Positions 24,708 through 36,934 are shown, counted from the stretch's first letter. The stretch: DNA of 64,000 nt from Symsagittifera roscoffensis (GCF_963678635.1 NW_026970923.1:1-64000); one strand, 5' to 3'. Numbers and translations are program-made. Notes: a model not told the origin generated them from the letters alone.

Positions 24708-26965
24708 TGTAGAATTGGTGATTCTACTGTATTACATGCTATAGTAACCTGAGCATAAGATTGGTATTTCATGATGAAAATGGTTGAAAATTGCGAAATT
24801 TGATTTTAACGTAAACCGACTGTATGACATTGTGGCAATGAAATTAAGTGATAGATAAGCTTAGTTTGAGAGCAAACAATCGTAATCGGACTCTGCACCT
24901 TGAATTTGACCTCTAGGGCAAAGAATTGGAAAAGCGCGCAAATTCTGGAACCCCCCCCCCCCCCGGATTGGGAACCACTAGTCCGATTCTTTATGAAAAT
25001 TGGTGGGTGACTAATAGAGATGATTTTAGGCGGGCATGCAAATTTCCAGTCCCCTGGGACCCCTGGGGGGCGAGTAATAATGATTTCCGAAAAAATGCAA
25101 CTAGCACTTTTTGTAAACCGGTAAAAAATGGTCAGAATGACTTCATTTTGCAATATGTTATAGCCCTAGACGAGGGAAGTTCACCACCGGGATTTTGAAC
25201 GCATCCGGTTATTACTTCCGGTTTTACGCCCTATGTAAACAAAACCCACTTTTTGTTATTTCTCAACCCCTGATAATGCTAGGAGGCTGAAACTTGGAAG
25301 GATGGTAAGTTCGGAGAAGACCTATAATGTATTAATGTTTGGACCCAATCCGGCGATACGTCGGAAGCTATTAGCACTTGAAAATTGATTTAGGCTATTA
25401 ACACCTGATAGTGATAATTGACTTGTGAATTTATTGCACCAATGTGAAGGGGGGCCCAACCCAGTAGGGGGAACCCTAGTGACCCAATCCTCTCCGGAAC
25501 TTCCTATGGGGTGAAAATGACAATTTTAGCGAAAAATGTTAATTGACCCGAATTTTTCGAAAATAGGGGAAGGGATGGTCTGATATGAAGGAAACTTAGT
25601 GGGAATGATCTCCCATCGAAAAATAGACGTTTGGATGAGTTTGACCTCATTTGACCTTGGATAACCTCTAAGAGGTCATTTGGCATTTTTGACCCCAAGA
25701 CCCCCGAAACCCCTGAAAAGCGATAAATTAGCATTGGACTTTCGATAATAACGGCAAACAAGTAAAAACACAGCCCCGGGACAAAAATTGGGAACATCTA
25801 TGGGGGGAAATGGGAATTTCGGGATGAAGAGTTTATGAACAGCCCTAGCATTTTAAATAAGTTCTTGTGGTGGTTTTTCGGATCAAAACGGACAGGGGGA
25901 AGGGAATTACCCAGCCCTTGGACTTAGGGGAATAAAATTAAAAATGACAAAAACTGGAAACTTTTCAAGTATCACGGAAGTTAAATTCCCGGTTGTGTGA
26001 GAACTACCCTATTCATAGGAAAGGGAAAAAGTAAGAACTAAAATAAAATCATGCAAGGGGTCATTTGTCAAATACGATTGGGAGCTGATTTTGTAGTTGA
26101 ACCCAATGTTTGCTCAGTATGTCCTGATTAACTAAGTGCAACCCCGATGTTTAATTAAAGCTGACCTAATGGTTGATTCAGCTGATAAGTCCTGAGTGGC
26201 AGCTAGTTAAGTGAATGTTAGTAGGGATGGGGAACGGTACGCCTCTGATTGAACCAAAAGTAAATAAAGATAATGATACGCGATTAAGGTACAACCACCG
26301 AACTGAACAGAACAGTGATAACTACTAGAGAGAGTAGTGCGTTTTCAGTTACGTAGACAGAACAGTGATAACTATGATTGAGAGTAGTTGGTTCTCGGTC
26401 AGAGTTAGAGAACAGTGATAACTACTAGAGAGAGTAGTGGGTTCTCAGTTACTTGGAGAACAAGATTGAGACTTTTGGAATTCAGACGGGTCCTGAGAGT
26501 GACTCGTGAAATTTTTAAAGTGAGTCCTCGACGCGAGATTTTTAGTGAAGCTTTGTGAAGCAAGTTGAAGAGTTGTTTAGATTTGTTTGTAAAGTGAACT
26601 GCAAGAGGCAGTTATCTGGAACTTATGGCAGATTAAATTCATTGATACTTAATAAATTGTATTCAAGCCCCTAAGCGGCCCTTATACTCAGCAATTTACA
26701 TATTTATTTCTGAATTCAATTACTATCCAGTTTCTTGCGATTCGTTCCAGGGAAAAGAACAGTCGAGAGCAATTGAGTAAAGGGGACGCAACCCAGTGTA
26801 GTACATCGATCGACCACCAAATTCAACCTTTCAACCGAAGGGATTGTCGCCAAATACCGGATCGTAGCTCACCCCTTGCTGGTTCTGGTTTTTAGGGAAG
26901 GGACTCAGCGGACAATATAGGAGGGATATATTGGGTCTAAATAGTCAAAATTCCCCAAGACGACA
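24708..26965 (+). repeat. 3' LTR of the gag-protease element (2258 bp)
   Basis: It has the same ends as the 5' LTR but lacks its 140 bp internal block, with small differences concentrated in the first half. It matches the LTR copy at 29171-31314 more closely in that half than it matches its own 5' partner. The flank after it begins attaa. Confidence 0.85.
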
Positions 26966-28806
26966 ATTAAGCATACTATCAGCTAAGCCAGCCGGGCATT
27001 AGCGTTAATTGCATCTGCTTAAAATTGATAACGACGCTTTAAAAATATCATTTGCAACTGGTTTCTTTCAAAAAAACATCAGTTTTGATTGATGATTCTA
27101 ATAAAGTTATTAACAATTAATTCGTATTTTCATCATATCGTTATACTCTTGTTAAATATAATATGTTCTGCCCATGAAAGGATAACATTGAAAGAGCTAA
27201 ATTTTTCTATATATATTGTTTGGGTCTGTTTTAATCAAACAGATTCAATTGAAGCCATCAAATTTAATGTAGCTCCATTGGTAATTTTTCCTGGTTGAGA
27301 TCTGCTACTTATTTGTTTCAGACTTTCAATGTTGTCCCAATGTTAATTGGGCCACAATTAATTTATAGTCAAAACAGGTTTTTATAGTAGCGGAAAAAGA
27401 TGAAAGAAAAACTTCATTTTTGGGTCGCAATAGTCTAAAAATGAGTCACTGAAAAACCTGGAAACTAGTCGTTTTATTGTCTGAAAATGTGTCGCGGTAT
27501 AATCTGACAATGCGTCGTGATAGTCTGGATACCAAGTCTGAAAAGAAGAATTTTAGTAGAAAGCTGCGCTTTTTTTCAAAAAGAAATCCAAGAAGCTTTA
27601 TTTGGAGGCAAAGTTATTAAGTTTTGTGGACATGACATCATAATGAGCAAGCTTCAAAATAATTGTTAGCAAAATCCAGATTACCATATCTGACTTCTGG
27701 ATTTTTTCATTAAAAGTTCGTATTGAGCTTTCACAGTTTTCATTTGGTCAATGAGGTAGTTTGATGTCGGTTATTAGTTTTAAAATCCTTAGTCTCTCAT
27801 AGTTGATGCTGAAGACTTGAAACTGTTTTGGAAAACTTTAATATGTTTGATTGTTTTTTTAGGTCAATCAAATTGATTTTCCGAGGCCTCTAAAATAACC
27901 ATACGGAACAATTTATTTTAAAAAAAAACGGCCAAAAAACAGTTTTTACCTTTTTTTGAACAAATTTGAAAATTTGCATTTTCTTTTCGATGCGCTCATC
28001 CTTCACAAGAAGTACATGTTTGCACCGAAAGAACCATTAGAAATTTTATGTACTGTTGTATGAAAGTAGATGTCTTAAGATAGTATCAGAGGGGTAACAG
28101 TTTGGAGGACTAGGGAGTAGAAACTCTTGGGGGGGGGGGGCATGAGACTCTTTTCGGTAAAGTTATGGGGGTTTGAAAATGCCAATGAAGAAAACTAAGA
28201 ATAGTTAAAGCTAAGTGATATAGTTCGTTTTGATAAAACTCAAATGGCCAATTAATACTGTTCAGATATCATTTATATTGAATATATGAACATGCTTGAA
28301 ATTTTTTGTCAAAATCTACATCAGACAATAAAAGACTGATGGAGCCCTATTAGCCTTAAGTCGATCACTCTTCTTGCTTCAGTGATTGAAAGTTGGGAAA
28401 AACAGTGTGCTTAAGTTTTTTTTATTTTTTTCCACACAAAATTATGTGTTACAAATAGTCACTAAAATATATCGAGAGATATGTCGATTTAAGGTCCTCG
28501 CAATCAATTTTGAACGACAATAATTTCTCTTCAATCATTTACTTCAATTTTGAGCAATTTTTTTAGCAATATTTAATATTTCAAAGAACGTAAGACAAAA
28601 TTTAGTTATAAACTAAAAAAAATCAGCATTTTTTGAAATTTAATTCTGCGGTCTGAACTTTCTGTACTAATTGCAAGAGAACACGATTTGTTTTATGTTT
28701 AATTGCAATAGATCATCGCTTGTGACGATTTATATTGATAGATCAAAAAAACTCTTAACCAGAATTTTGGAACTGGTAGCATCGAGCAAGAGGGAATTTA
28801 ATTAAC
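26966..28806. other. AT-rich flank without a convincing gene
   Basis: Duplicated at 31315-33151. It holds a loose minisatellite near 27410-27545 (repeats around gtctgaaaatg and gtcg), a G-run near 28130 and A/T-rich stretches. A 69-codon open frame at 27089-27298 (and 31438-31647) begins with a hydrophobic, signal-like stretch and is unchanged between copies, but at about 2% divergence that is weak evidence, so it is not called as a gene. Confidence 0.5.
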
Positions 28807-29165
28807 CAATTGTACCCAGCAGACTTTTGAGTTTAAACTCGGGGCGGCTCACTCATAGAGTAGTTTCAGATAAGTTACACCGTCTGTTCGTAACGCTATC
28901 TTATTTTCGGCCGGATAGATTCGTGCAACTTCTTAGACAAATACAGATCTTAATCGTATTATTATATCTCCTAGTCTCAATAGATCTAGTGTATACTAGT
29001 CTTTGCGATGTTCGATATCAGGAACTGTTCTGGAGAAGAGCAACTGTTTGCTAAGTTAAATTTATTCTGTTCTGTCTGAAACTATAAATAGTTTCAGCCT
29101 TACAAATTATTGTAGGTGTTAGTTATGGATCATGATTGGTAAGTTCTAAGTATTTTACAGAGATA
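28807..29165 (-). repeat. Inverted copy of the 3495-3960 repeat
   Basis: Its reverse complement matches 3495-3960: aatcatgatcc, gtatactagat, cgaatctatc, and gacggtgtaactt followed by actctatgag. Duplicated at 33152-33510. It may be a solo LTR remnant. Confidence 0.5.
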
Positions 29166-29170
29166 GTTTG

Positions 29171-31314
29171 CCGACTGTATGACATTGTGGCAATGAAATT
29201 AAGTGATAGATAAGCTTAGTTTGAGAGCAAACAATCGTAATCGGACTCTGCACCTTGAATTTGACCTCTAGGGCAAAGAATTGGAAAAGCGCGCAAATTC
29301 TGGAAACCCCCCCCCCGGATTGGGAACCACTAGTCCAATTCTTTATGAAAATTGGTGGGTGACTAATAGAGATGATTTTAGGCGGGCATGCAAATTTCCA
29401 GTCCCCTGGGTCCCCTGGGGGGCGAGTAATAATGATTTCCAAAAATGCAACTAGCACTTTTTGTAAACCGGTAAAAAATGGTCAGAATGACTTCATTTTG
29501 CAATATGTTATAGCCCTAGACGAGGGAAGTTCACCACCGGGATTTTGAACGCATCCGGTTATTACTTCCGGTTTTACGCCTTATGTAAACAAAACCCACT
29601 TTTTGTTATTTCTCAACCCCTGATAATGCTAGGAGGCTGAAACTTGGAAGGATGGTAAGTTCGGAGAAGACCTATAATGTATTAATGTTTGGACCCAATC
29701 CGGCAATACGTCGGAAGCTATTAGCACTTGAAAATTGATTTAGGCTATTAACACCTGATAGTGATAATTGACTTGTGAATTTATTGCACCAATGTGAAGG
29801 GGGGCCCAACCCAGTAGGGGGAACCCTAGTGACCCAATCCTCTCCGGAACTTCCTATGGGGTGAAAATGGAAATTTTAGGGAAAAGTGTTAATTGACCCA
29901 AATTTTTCGAAAATAGGGGAAGGGATGGTCTGATATGAAGGAAACTTAGTGGGAATGATCTCCCATCGAAAGTTAGACGTTTGGATGAGTTTGACCTCAT
30001 TTGACCTTGGATAACCTCTAGGAGGTCATTTGGCATTTTTGACCCCAAGACCCCCGGAACCCCTGAAAAGCGATAAATTAGCATTGAACTTTCGATAATA
30101 ACGGCAAACAAGTAAAAATACAGCCCCGGTACAAAAATTGGGAACATCTATGGGGGGAAATGGGAATTTCGGGATGAAGATTTTATGAACAGCCCTAGCA
30201 TTTTAAATAAGTTCTTGTGGTGGTTTTTCGGATCAAAACGGACAGGGGAAGGGAATTACCCAGCCCTTGGACTTAGGGGAATAAAATTAAAAATGACAAA
30301 AACTGGAAACTTTTCAAGTATCACGGAAGTTAAATTCCCGGTTGTGTGAGAACTACCCTATTCATAGGAAAGGGAAAAAGTAAGAACTAAAATAAAATCA
30401 TGCAAGGGGTCATTTGTCAAATACGATTGGGAGCTGATTTTGTAGTTGAACCCAATGTTTGCTCAGTATGTCCTGATTAACTAAGTGCAACCCCGATGTT
30501 TAATTAAAGCTGACCTAATGGTTGATTCAGCTGATAAGTCCTGAGTGGCAGCTAGTTAAAGGAATGTTAGTAGGGATGGGGAACGGTACGCCTCTGATTG
30601 AACCAAAAGTAAATAAAGATAATGATACGCGATTAAGGTACAACCACCGAACTGAACAGAACAGTGATAACTACTAGAGAGAGTAGTGGGTTTTCAGTTA
30701 CGTAGACAGAACAGTGATAACTATGATTGAGAGTAGTTGGTTCTCGGTCAGAGTTAGAGAACAGTGATAACTACTAGAGAGAGTAGTGGGTTCTCAGTTA
30801 CTTGGAGAACAAGATTGAGACTTTTGGAATTCAGACGGGTCCTGAGAGTGACTCGTGAAATTTTTAAAGTGAGTCCTCGACGCGAGATTTTTAGTGAAGC
30901 TTTGTGAAGCAAGTTGAAGAGTTGTTTAGATTTGTTTGTAAAGTGAACTGCAAGAGGCAGTTATCTGGAACTTATGGCAGATTAAATTCATTGATACTTA
31001 ATAAATTGTATTCAAGCCCCTAAGCGGCCCCTATACTCAGCAATTTACATATTTATTTCTGAATTCAATTACTATCCAGTTTCTTGCGATTCGTTCCGGG
31101 GAAAAGAACAGTCGAGAGCAATTGAGTAAAGGGGACGCAACCCAGTGTAGTACATCGATCGACCACCAAATTCAACCTTTCAACCGAAGGGATTGTCGCC
31201 AAATACCGGATCGTAGCTCACCCCTTGCTGGTTCTGGTATTTAGGGAAGGGACTCAGCGGACAATATAGGAGGGATATATTGGGTCTAAATAGTCAAAAT
31301 TCCCCAAGACGACA
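29171..31314 (+). mobile_element. 5'-truncated copy of the long LTR
   Basis: It lacks the first 109 bases of the LTR, ends agacgaca, and is followed by the same attaagcatac flank as the LTR at 26965. It also lacks the 140 bp block. It comes from tandem duplication of the 3' LTR, not from a separate solo insertion. Confidence 0.85.
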
Positions 31315-33514
31315 ATTAAGCATACTATCAGCTAAGCCAGCCGGGCATTAGCGTTAATTGCATCTGCTTAAAATTGATAACGACGCTTTAAAAATATCAT
31401 TTGCAACTGGTTTCTTTCAAAAAAACATCAGTTTTGATTGATGATTCTAATAAAGTTATTAACAATTAATTCGTATTTTCATCATATCGTTATACTCTTG
31501 CTAAATATAATATGTTCTGCCCATGAAAGGATAACATTGAAAGAGCTAAATTTTTCTATATATATTGTTTGGGTCTGTTTTAATCAAACAGATTCAATTG
31601 AAGCCATCAAATTTAATGTAGCTCCATTGGTAATTTTTCCTGGTTGAGATCTGCTACTTATTTGTTTCAGACTTTCAATGTTGTCCCAATGTTAAATGGG
31701 CCACAATTAATTTATAGTCAAAACAGGTTTTTATAGTAGCGGAAAAAGATGAAAGAAAAACATCATTTTTGGGTCGCAATAGTCTAAAAATGAGTCACTG
31801 AAAAACCTGGAAACTAGTCGTTTTATTGTCTGAAAATGTGTCGCAGTATAATCTGACAATGCGTCGTGATAGTCTGGATACCAAGTCTGGAAAGAAGATT
31901 TTTAGTAGAAAGCTGCGCTTTTTTTCAAAAAGAAATCCAAGAAGCTATATTTGGAGGCAAAGTTATTAAGTTTTGTGGACATGACATCATAATGAGCAAG
32001 CTTCAAAAATAATTGTTAGCAAAATCCGGATTAGCATATCTGACTTCTGGATTTTTTCATTAAAAGTTCGTGTTGAGCTTTCACAGTTTTCATTTGGTCA
32101 ATGAGGTAGTTTGATGTCGGTTATAGATTTAAAAATCCTTAGTCTCTCATAGTTGATGCTGAAGACTTGAAACTGTTTTGGAAAACTTCAATATGTTTGA
32201 TTGTTTTTTTAGGTCAATCAAATTGATTTTCCGAGGCCTCTAAAATAACCATACGGAACAAATTATAAAAAAAAAAACGGCCAAAAAACAGTTTTTACCT
32301 TTTTTTGAGCAAATTTGAAAATTTGCATTTTCTTTTCGATGCGCATCCTTCACAAGAAGTATATGTTTGCACCGAAAGCGCCATTAGAAAATTTTTGTAC
32401 TGTTGTATGAAAGTAGATGTCTTAAGATAGTATCAGAGGGGTAACAGTTTGGAGGACTAGGGAGTAGAAACTCTTGGGGGGGGGGGGGGGCATGAGACCT
32501 TTTTCGGTAAAATTATGGGGGTTTGAAAATGCCAATGAAGAAAACTAAGAATAGTTAAAGCTAAGTGATATAGTTCGTTTTAATAAAACTCAAATGGCCA
32601 ATTAATACTGTTCAGATATCATTTATATTGAATATATGAACATGCTTGAAATTTTTTGTCAAAATCTACATCAGACAATAAAAGACTGATGGAGCCCTAT
32701 TTGCCTTAAGCCGATCACTCTTCTTGCTTCAGTGATTGAATGTTGTGAAAAACAGTGTGCTTAAGTTTTTTTTACTTTTTTTCCACACAAAATTATGTAG
32801 TACAAATAGTCACTAAAATATATCGAGAGATATATCGATTTAAGGTCCTCGCAATCAATTTTGAACGACAATAATTTCTCTTCAATCACTTACTTCAATT
32901 TTGAGCAATTTTTTAAAGCAATATTTCAAAGAATGTAAGACAAAATTTAGTTATAAACTTAAAAAAATCAGCATTTTTTGAAATTTAGATCTGCGGTCTG
33001 AACTTTCTGTGCTACTTGCAAGAGAACACGATTTGTTTTATGTTTAATTGCAATAGATCATCGCTTGTGACGATTTATATTGATAGATCAAAAAAATTTT
33101 TAACCAGAATTTTGGAACTGGTAACATCGAGCAAGAGGGAATTTAATTAACCAATTGTACCCAGCAGACTTTTGAGTTTAAACTCGGGGTGGCTCACTCA
33201 TAGAGTAGTTTCAGATAAGTTACACCGTCTCTTCGTAACGCTATCTTATTTTCGGCCGGATAGATTCGTGCAGCTTCTTAGACAAATACAGATCTTAATC
33301 GTATTATTATATCTCCTAGTCTCAATAAATCTAGTGTATACTAGTCTTTGCGATATTCGATATCAGGAACTGTTCTGGAGAAGAGCAACTGTTTGCTAAG
33401 TTAAATTTATTCTGTTCTGTCTGAAACTATAAATAGTTTCAGCCTTACAAATTATTGTAGGTGTTAGTTATGGATCATGATTGGTTAGTTCTAAGTATTT
33501 TACAGAGATAGTTT
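29171..33514. repeat. 4.35 kb tandem duplication, copy 2
   Basis: The junction reads agatagttt then gccgactgtatgac; at the far end agatagttt continues as atcaagaa. It carries a 5'-truncated long LTR (29171-31314) and the same AT-rich flank as copy 1. Confidence 0.9.
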
Positions 33515-33926
33515 ATCAAGAAAATAATAGGTTAAAATAAATAAAAATTGCTTGTTTTGAACTGGTTCCACTTTGGCAATTTTGTGTTTATGAAAAATGC
33601 ATGGTGCCTCAGTAAACTGTAATAGCCTTGAACTTACATTTGACAAAACATATTTCGTGACCAAGGGCGGTTTTAGGACTTTCTCTAGAGGAAGGGAGAT
33701 ATTATTTCAGTTATTGATTATCGGAGGAACTGTGTGCTTAAGTTTTTGTTCCGACCATTGAAAATAGGAAAGAACTTTGTATTCGGGCGTGTTTTAGTAT
33801 TTTTTTAAACTTTTTTGTTGTTTTCCACGCAATTCTAGGACTTTCTCTAGAAGAAGGGATGGATTTTTTAAAACTTTCTGAATTTTTTGGACCAAAGTGG
33901 TTTCTGAGCTCTCTCGAATCATTATA
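33515..33926. other. Stretch with no recognisable feature
   Basis: AT-rich with a few short direct repeats (aggactttctctagaa occurs twice, near 33673 and 33839). I see no gene. Confidence 0.5.
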
Positions 33927-33934
33927 AATACCCT

Positions 33935-34139
33935 AGTTCTTGTTCCTTTCCCCACCCACCTCACACAAACATGATTTTTATGGTGTAACGAGCAAATTTA
34001 CAAGGTTTTTTATGAGCACCAAATATGTTTGTCATAGCCTAGTCAGTCCGTTTGACAATAATATTCATATCAATTGAACAATGTGAACAAAATTTTAGTT
34101 TGTAAAGTTTTGCAGGTGGGGGGGAGGAAAAAGAAAACC
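33935..34139. mobile_element. hAT-like miniature element (205 bp)
   Basis: Flanked on both sides by aataccct, an 8 bp target duplication typical of the hAT superfamily. Its ends resemble the ggctctttttcc / ggaaaaagagcc inverted termini of the copies at 36594 and 37970, with C-rich and G-rich runs just inside. It has no coding capacity. It is the most diverged of the four copies that still have both ends. Confidence 0.7.
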
Positions 34140-34147
34140 AATACCCT

Positions 34148-34452
34148 ATTTCTGCAGCGAATTTAGATGGGGACCCATCTGATCCCCCGTTTTTAGACTA
34201 TTTTGATCGCGTTCCAAAAAAACTCAATCTTTTAGTCAATTATTTGCGAAAGTACTCAAAATGCCTTTTTTGGCATGATTTTCAAATGCCTTTTTTTCAC
34301 AAAGTTTGCCTCCGGCGCAAAAAGTTTGGATGTGGGGGAGAGTGGAGAAGATATGGATTTTTCAAATCTGTATCCCCCAGCCCCCTATTTTGCTCCAACT
34401 CACATGAATACCGATCTTATACTATTTCTTATCGCCTGTAAATTTTTACAAG
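34148..34452. repeat. Fragment resembling the hAT-like miniature family
   Basis: A C-rich stretch near 34373, then actcacatgaat and tttacaag, resembles the C-rich half of the family and ends where the 34453 element begins. No clear target duplication was found. Open frames across it are not credible genes. Confidence 0.35.
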
Positions 34453-35111
34453 CATTACGAGGCCAAACTGTGCATTTTATGAATTGTATGCGGATTCCGC
34501 AATAGCCAAAAATCAGAATTGTCGCCGAATCCGCAATACTGCTATTTTTCTTTTTCATTTGATCTTTTCTGCTGTTTTGGATTCCACAGACAAATAGCAA
34601 AGAAACTGTATTGCTCAAAATTGCTTCGAAACAGGCAACTTTGCGGAATCGGCAACAAAATGTGTGGTATCCGGAACCATTTTTTGAAATCCATGATCAA
34701 ATAATAAAATTTATTTAGTAAACTTAAGCTGTCGCGGAATCCGCAACTGTCAGTGGAATCCGCAAACTAAAAGTAAAATCCGCAAAATATAAGCGTGTTC
34801 TGCAAATTGTAAGCGGAAACCGCAAACTGTAAGCGGAATCCGCATAAAATTGCGCAATCCACTTACGTTTGCGGAATCCGCTCACATTTGGGGAATACGG
34901 AACAACTACTTATATTTGCTCGTTGCGGAATCCGCAACAAATTCAATGTGCCGACAAAATTTACGTTAGTATTTGTTCGCGGAATCCACAGAAATTTTGC
35001 AAGCGGGATCCACTTGCTTTTTGGAACATGTTTGGAACTTGTCTCTGGAATCCAGGAACACACAAACACAAAATTGTGCGCCTATACAGTGCACAGTTTG
35101 GCCTCGTAATG
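34453..35111. mobile_element. Element with 22 bp perfect inverted ends and a 20 bp iterated motif
   Basis: The ends (cattacgaggccaaactgtg... and its reverse complement at 35090-35111) are identical over 22 bp. Between them the near-palindrome gcggaatccgc occurs exactly at 34734, 34833, 34871 and 34925, with about a dozen degenerate copies. At 34731-34905 copies are spaced about every 20 bp. Open frames here arise from the repeat. It is probably a non-autonomous DNA element; its superfamily is unknown. Confidence 0.6.
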
Positions 35112-35290
35112 AGAAAGTTTTTTCTTCGAATTGTCCGATTGTTATGAAAATTGTGATGCGGACTAATTAGGCCATGACAAACATATTTGCTGGGCTTCAT
35201 AGTTATTCTTGCAAAACCACGCGTTGCACCGAAAATTTGATGCTCGTGTCAGGCGGGGTGGGAGGGAGGGGTAAAGAACAACTTTTTTTA
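35112..35290. mobile_element. Diverged hAT-like miniature element fragment
   Basis: It matches the family over ttgtccgattgttatgaaaa, gactaattaggccatgacaa and the G-rich end ggcggggtggga, in the same orientation as the copy at 37970. Its outer ends are worn and no target duplication is clear. Confidence 0.5.
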
Positions 35291-35817
35291 TACTGGATGC
35301 CGAAAAGTATGAAAACTCGTATTACAAAAATAGTTATAAGCAACATTAATTTTTTGACCACGTTTTTTTTCGATATTTGGAGAGGCTAATCGCACTGCAG
35401 TGCTTATTTTGCACGTGTACGAAGAGACATATGACAAATGGATACTTTTAGAAAATTTAGTTCAATAGTTCAAATCTACGTTTTCAACAGAAGCCGAGAC
35501 ACCTAAGGAAACGGTAACCACCACACCCAAGAATCCATAGTAATGTCGAGAAACAGTGAGTACCATAGTCTTCGACAAAGCAATATGTTCCGTTTAGTAA
35601 TTCAGTTTACCACTATGTCAATCATCCAGACTTTCATCAACGTACATCCCTTGCAAGATATTTTAAAGCTATGCATCTTCTTTAAAGAATTTTTGCAAGA
35701 TTCTTGCAAGATCTTGCAAGATAACCTCCCTTAATTATCTAGGCAGGGTATAGCTTTTTAAGTCTCGAAAAATTAAATGATACGATGATGTGTCTCAGAT
35801 TTGAAGCAAACGACATT
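35291..35817. other. Stretch with no recognisable feature
   Basis: AT-rich, with a short run of cttgcaagat repeats near 35650-35725. No gene seen. Confidence 0.5.
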
Positions 35818-35825
35818 TTTTATTC

Positions 35826-36036
35826 GGCGCTTTTCCCTTTTCCCTACACCTACGATTTACTGTTCGCCTTGTCCCATTGTTACAAAAATGGCCTGCTGAC
35901 TAATTATCTAATTGCCCTGACTTACATATTTGGTTGTCATACGTAACGTTCTAAAACCCCTGGTTACACCATGAAACTGATGCTTATGTAAGTTGGAGAA
36001 CGGGGGGGGGGGGGGGGGGGGGGTTGAAAAAGAGCT
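35826..36036. mobile_element. hAT-like miniature element (211 bp)
   Basis: Flanked by ttttattc on both sides (8 bp target duplication). A C-rich left end and a G-run of over 20 bases at the right precede a gaaaaagagc terminus. Same family as 33935, 36594 and 37970. Confidence 0.7.
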
Positions 36037-36044
36037 TTTTATTC

Positions 36045-36585
36045 ATTGTGTTTGCTCAAACTTTAAAATAGTGTTTCCGCTCAAAACAAAAAAAATTGGA
36101 TGAGAAAAATGTCTTATTAAAAACATTTTTTTTCTCTTATACAATACCGAAGCTTAAGCGAAATTAAATTGAATATAAAAATATGTTATTTGCTTGAAGT
36201 CTTTAGACATTGGTGGAGTTGTCGCTAAATAACAGAAAAAAGTTTCGATGAAAGCAATTTTTAACCTGCTTATTTTGATCAATTTTCAAATTTCGTTATT
36301 CCACCAAAAACAATCCTTGCAAAAGTTGGTTTCCTTGCAAAGATTAACTAAAATTTTTTCCGAAGCGTATAACAAATCAGCTCCCCTCTTATACCATTCT
36401 CTATTCAGCTTGTACTTTTACTAAATGAAACTTAGGTTAACAGTGCCAGGTTGTTTTGACATCTGGCATGTATGCCAACAAGCCAATTCCAAACACATTT
36501 GGCATTATCTATCTATAAGCTAGTAAATACAATAGTTGATTCAAAAAACTAGTTTCATCAAAGATTTTGGGGAGGGGCGGTAAAA
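36045..36585. other. Stretch with no recognisable feature
   Basis: AT-rich DNA between two miniature elements. The missing first exon of RetSat could lie here or further upstream, but I found no convincing start. Confidence 0.4.
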
Positions 36586-36593
36586 TAGCCATA

Positions 36594-36801
36594 GGCTCTT
36601 TTTCCTTCCCCCCCCCCCCCCCACCTCACTCAAACATGAATTTTATACTCTAACGAGTGGTTTTACAAGGTTAATTATGATGATTAAATATGTTTGTCAT
36701 GGCCTAATTAGTCTTCATGTCAATTTTCATGACAATCGGAAGAAGCGAACAGTAACTTTAAATATAAAAATTTGCAGGTGGGGTAAAAAGGAAAAAGAGC
36801 C
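36594..36801. mobile_element. hAT-like miniature element (208 bp)
   Basis: A perfect 8 bp target duplication (tagccata) flanks termini ggctctttttcc and ggaaaaagagcc. A C-run lies at the left and a G-rich end at the right; orientation is opposite to 37970. It lies 133 bp upstream of the first visible RetSat exon. Confidence 0.85.
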
Positions 36802-36934
36802 TAGCCATATCCATATATTGAGAGGTAAACAAAAATTTCAAAGTGTTTTGAAGTTTAGAATTTACTGAATGTTTGTCACAATACTGATCATAATAAATTG
36901 TCATCATTTCGTTCTGTTTTTTTTTTCGTCTTAG

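Larger units (their letters stand above)
19184..26965 (+). mobile_element. Gag-protease LTR retroelement with 2.3-2.4 kb LTRs
   Basis: LTRs at 19184-21580 and 24708-26965 both start tgtagaatt and end agacgaca (TG...CA). The 3127 bp internal region carries gag, a CCHC zinc knuckle and a retropepsin with its DTGA motif. I see no RT, RNase H or integrase region. The flanks attag and attaa could be an imperfect 5 bp target duplication. In layout it resembles non-autonomous gag-bearing LTR elements (TR-GAG or LARD-like) of the Ty3/gypsy group. It is internally broken to a small degree (a few breaks or read-through steps). A few percent divergence between the LTRs suggests moderate age. Confidence 0.8.
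24816..29170. repeat. 4.35 kb tandem duplication, copy 1
   Basis: It starts about 109 bases into the 3' LTR (ccgactgtatgacattg) and ends in flanking DNA at acagagatagttt. It is repeated at 29171-33514. By-eye divergence in the last 360 bp is near 1.7%, more than between the 8.8 kb copies, so it may be older. Confidence 0.9.

Noticed and set aside
27089-27298. 69-codon open frame with signal-like start, unchanged in the copy at 31438
   Set aside because: Copies differ by only about 2%, so an unchanged protein is weak evidence; no domain, no splice context.
34863-35170. Several overlapping open frames of 65-92 codons
   Set aside because: They come from the 20 bp gcggaatccgc array, which lacks stops in several frames.
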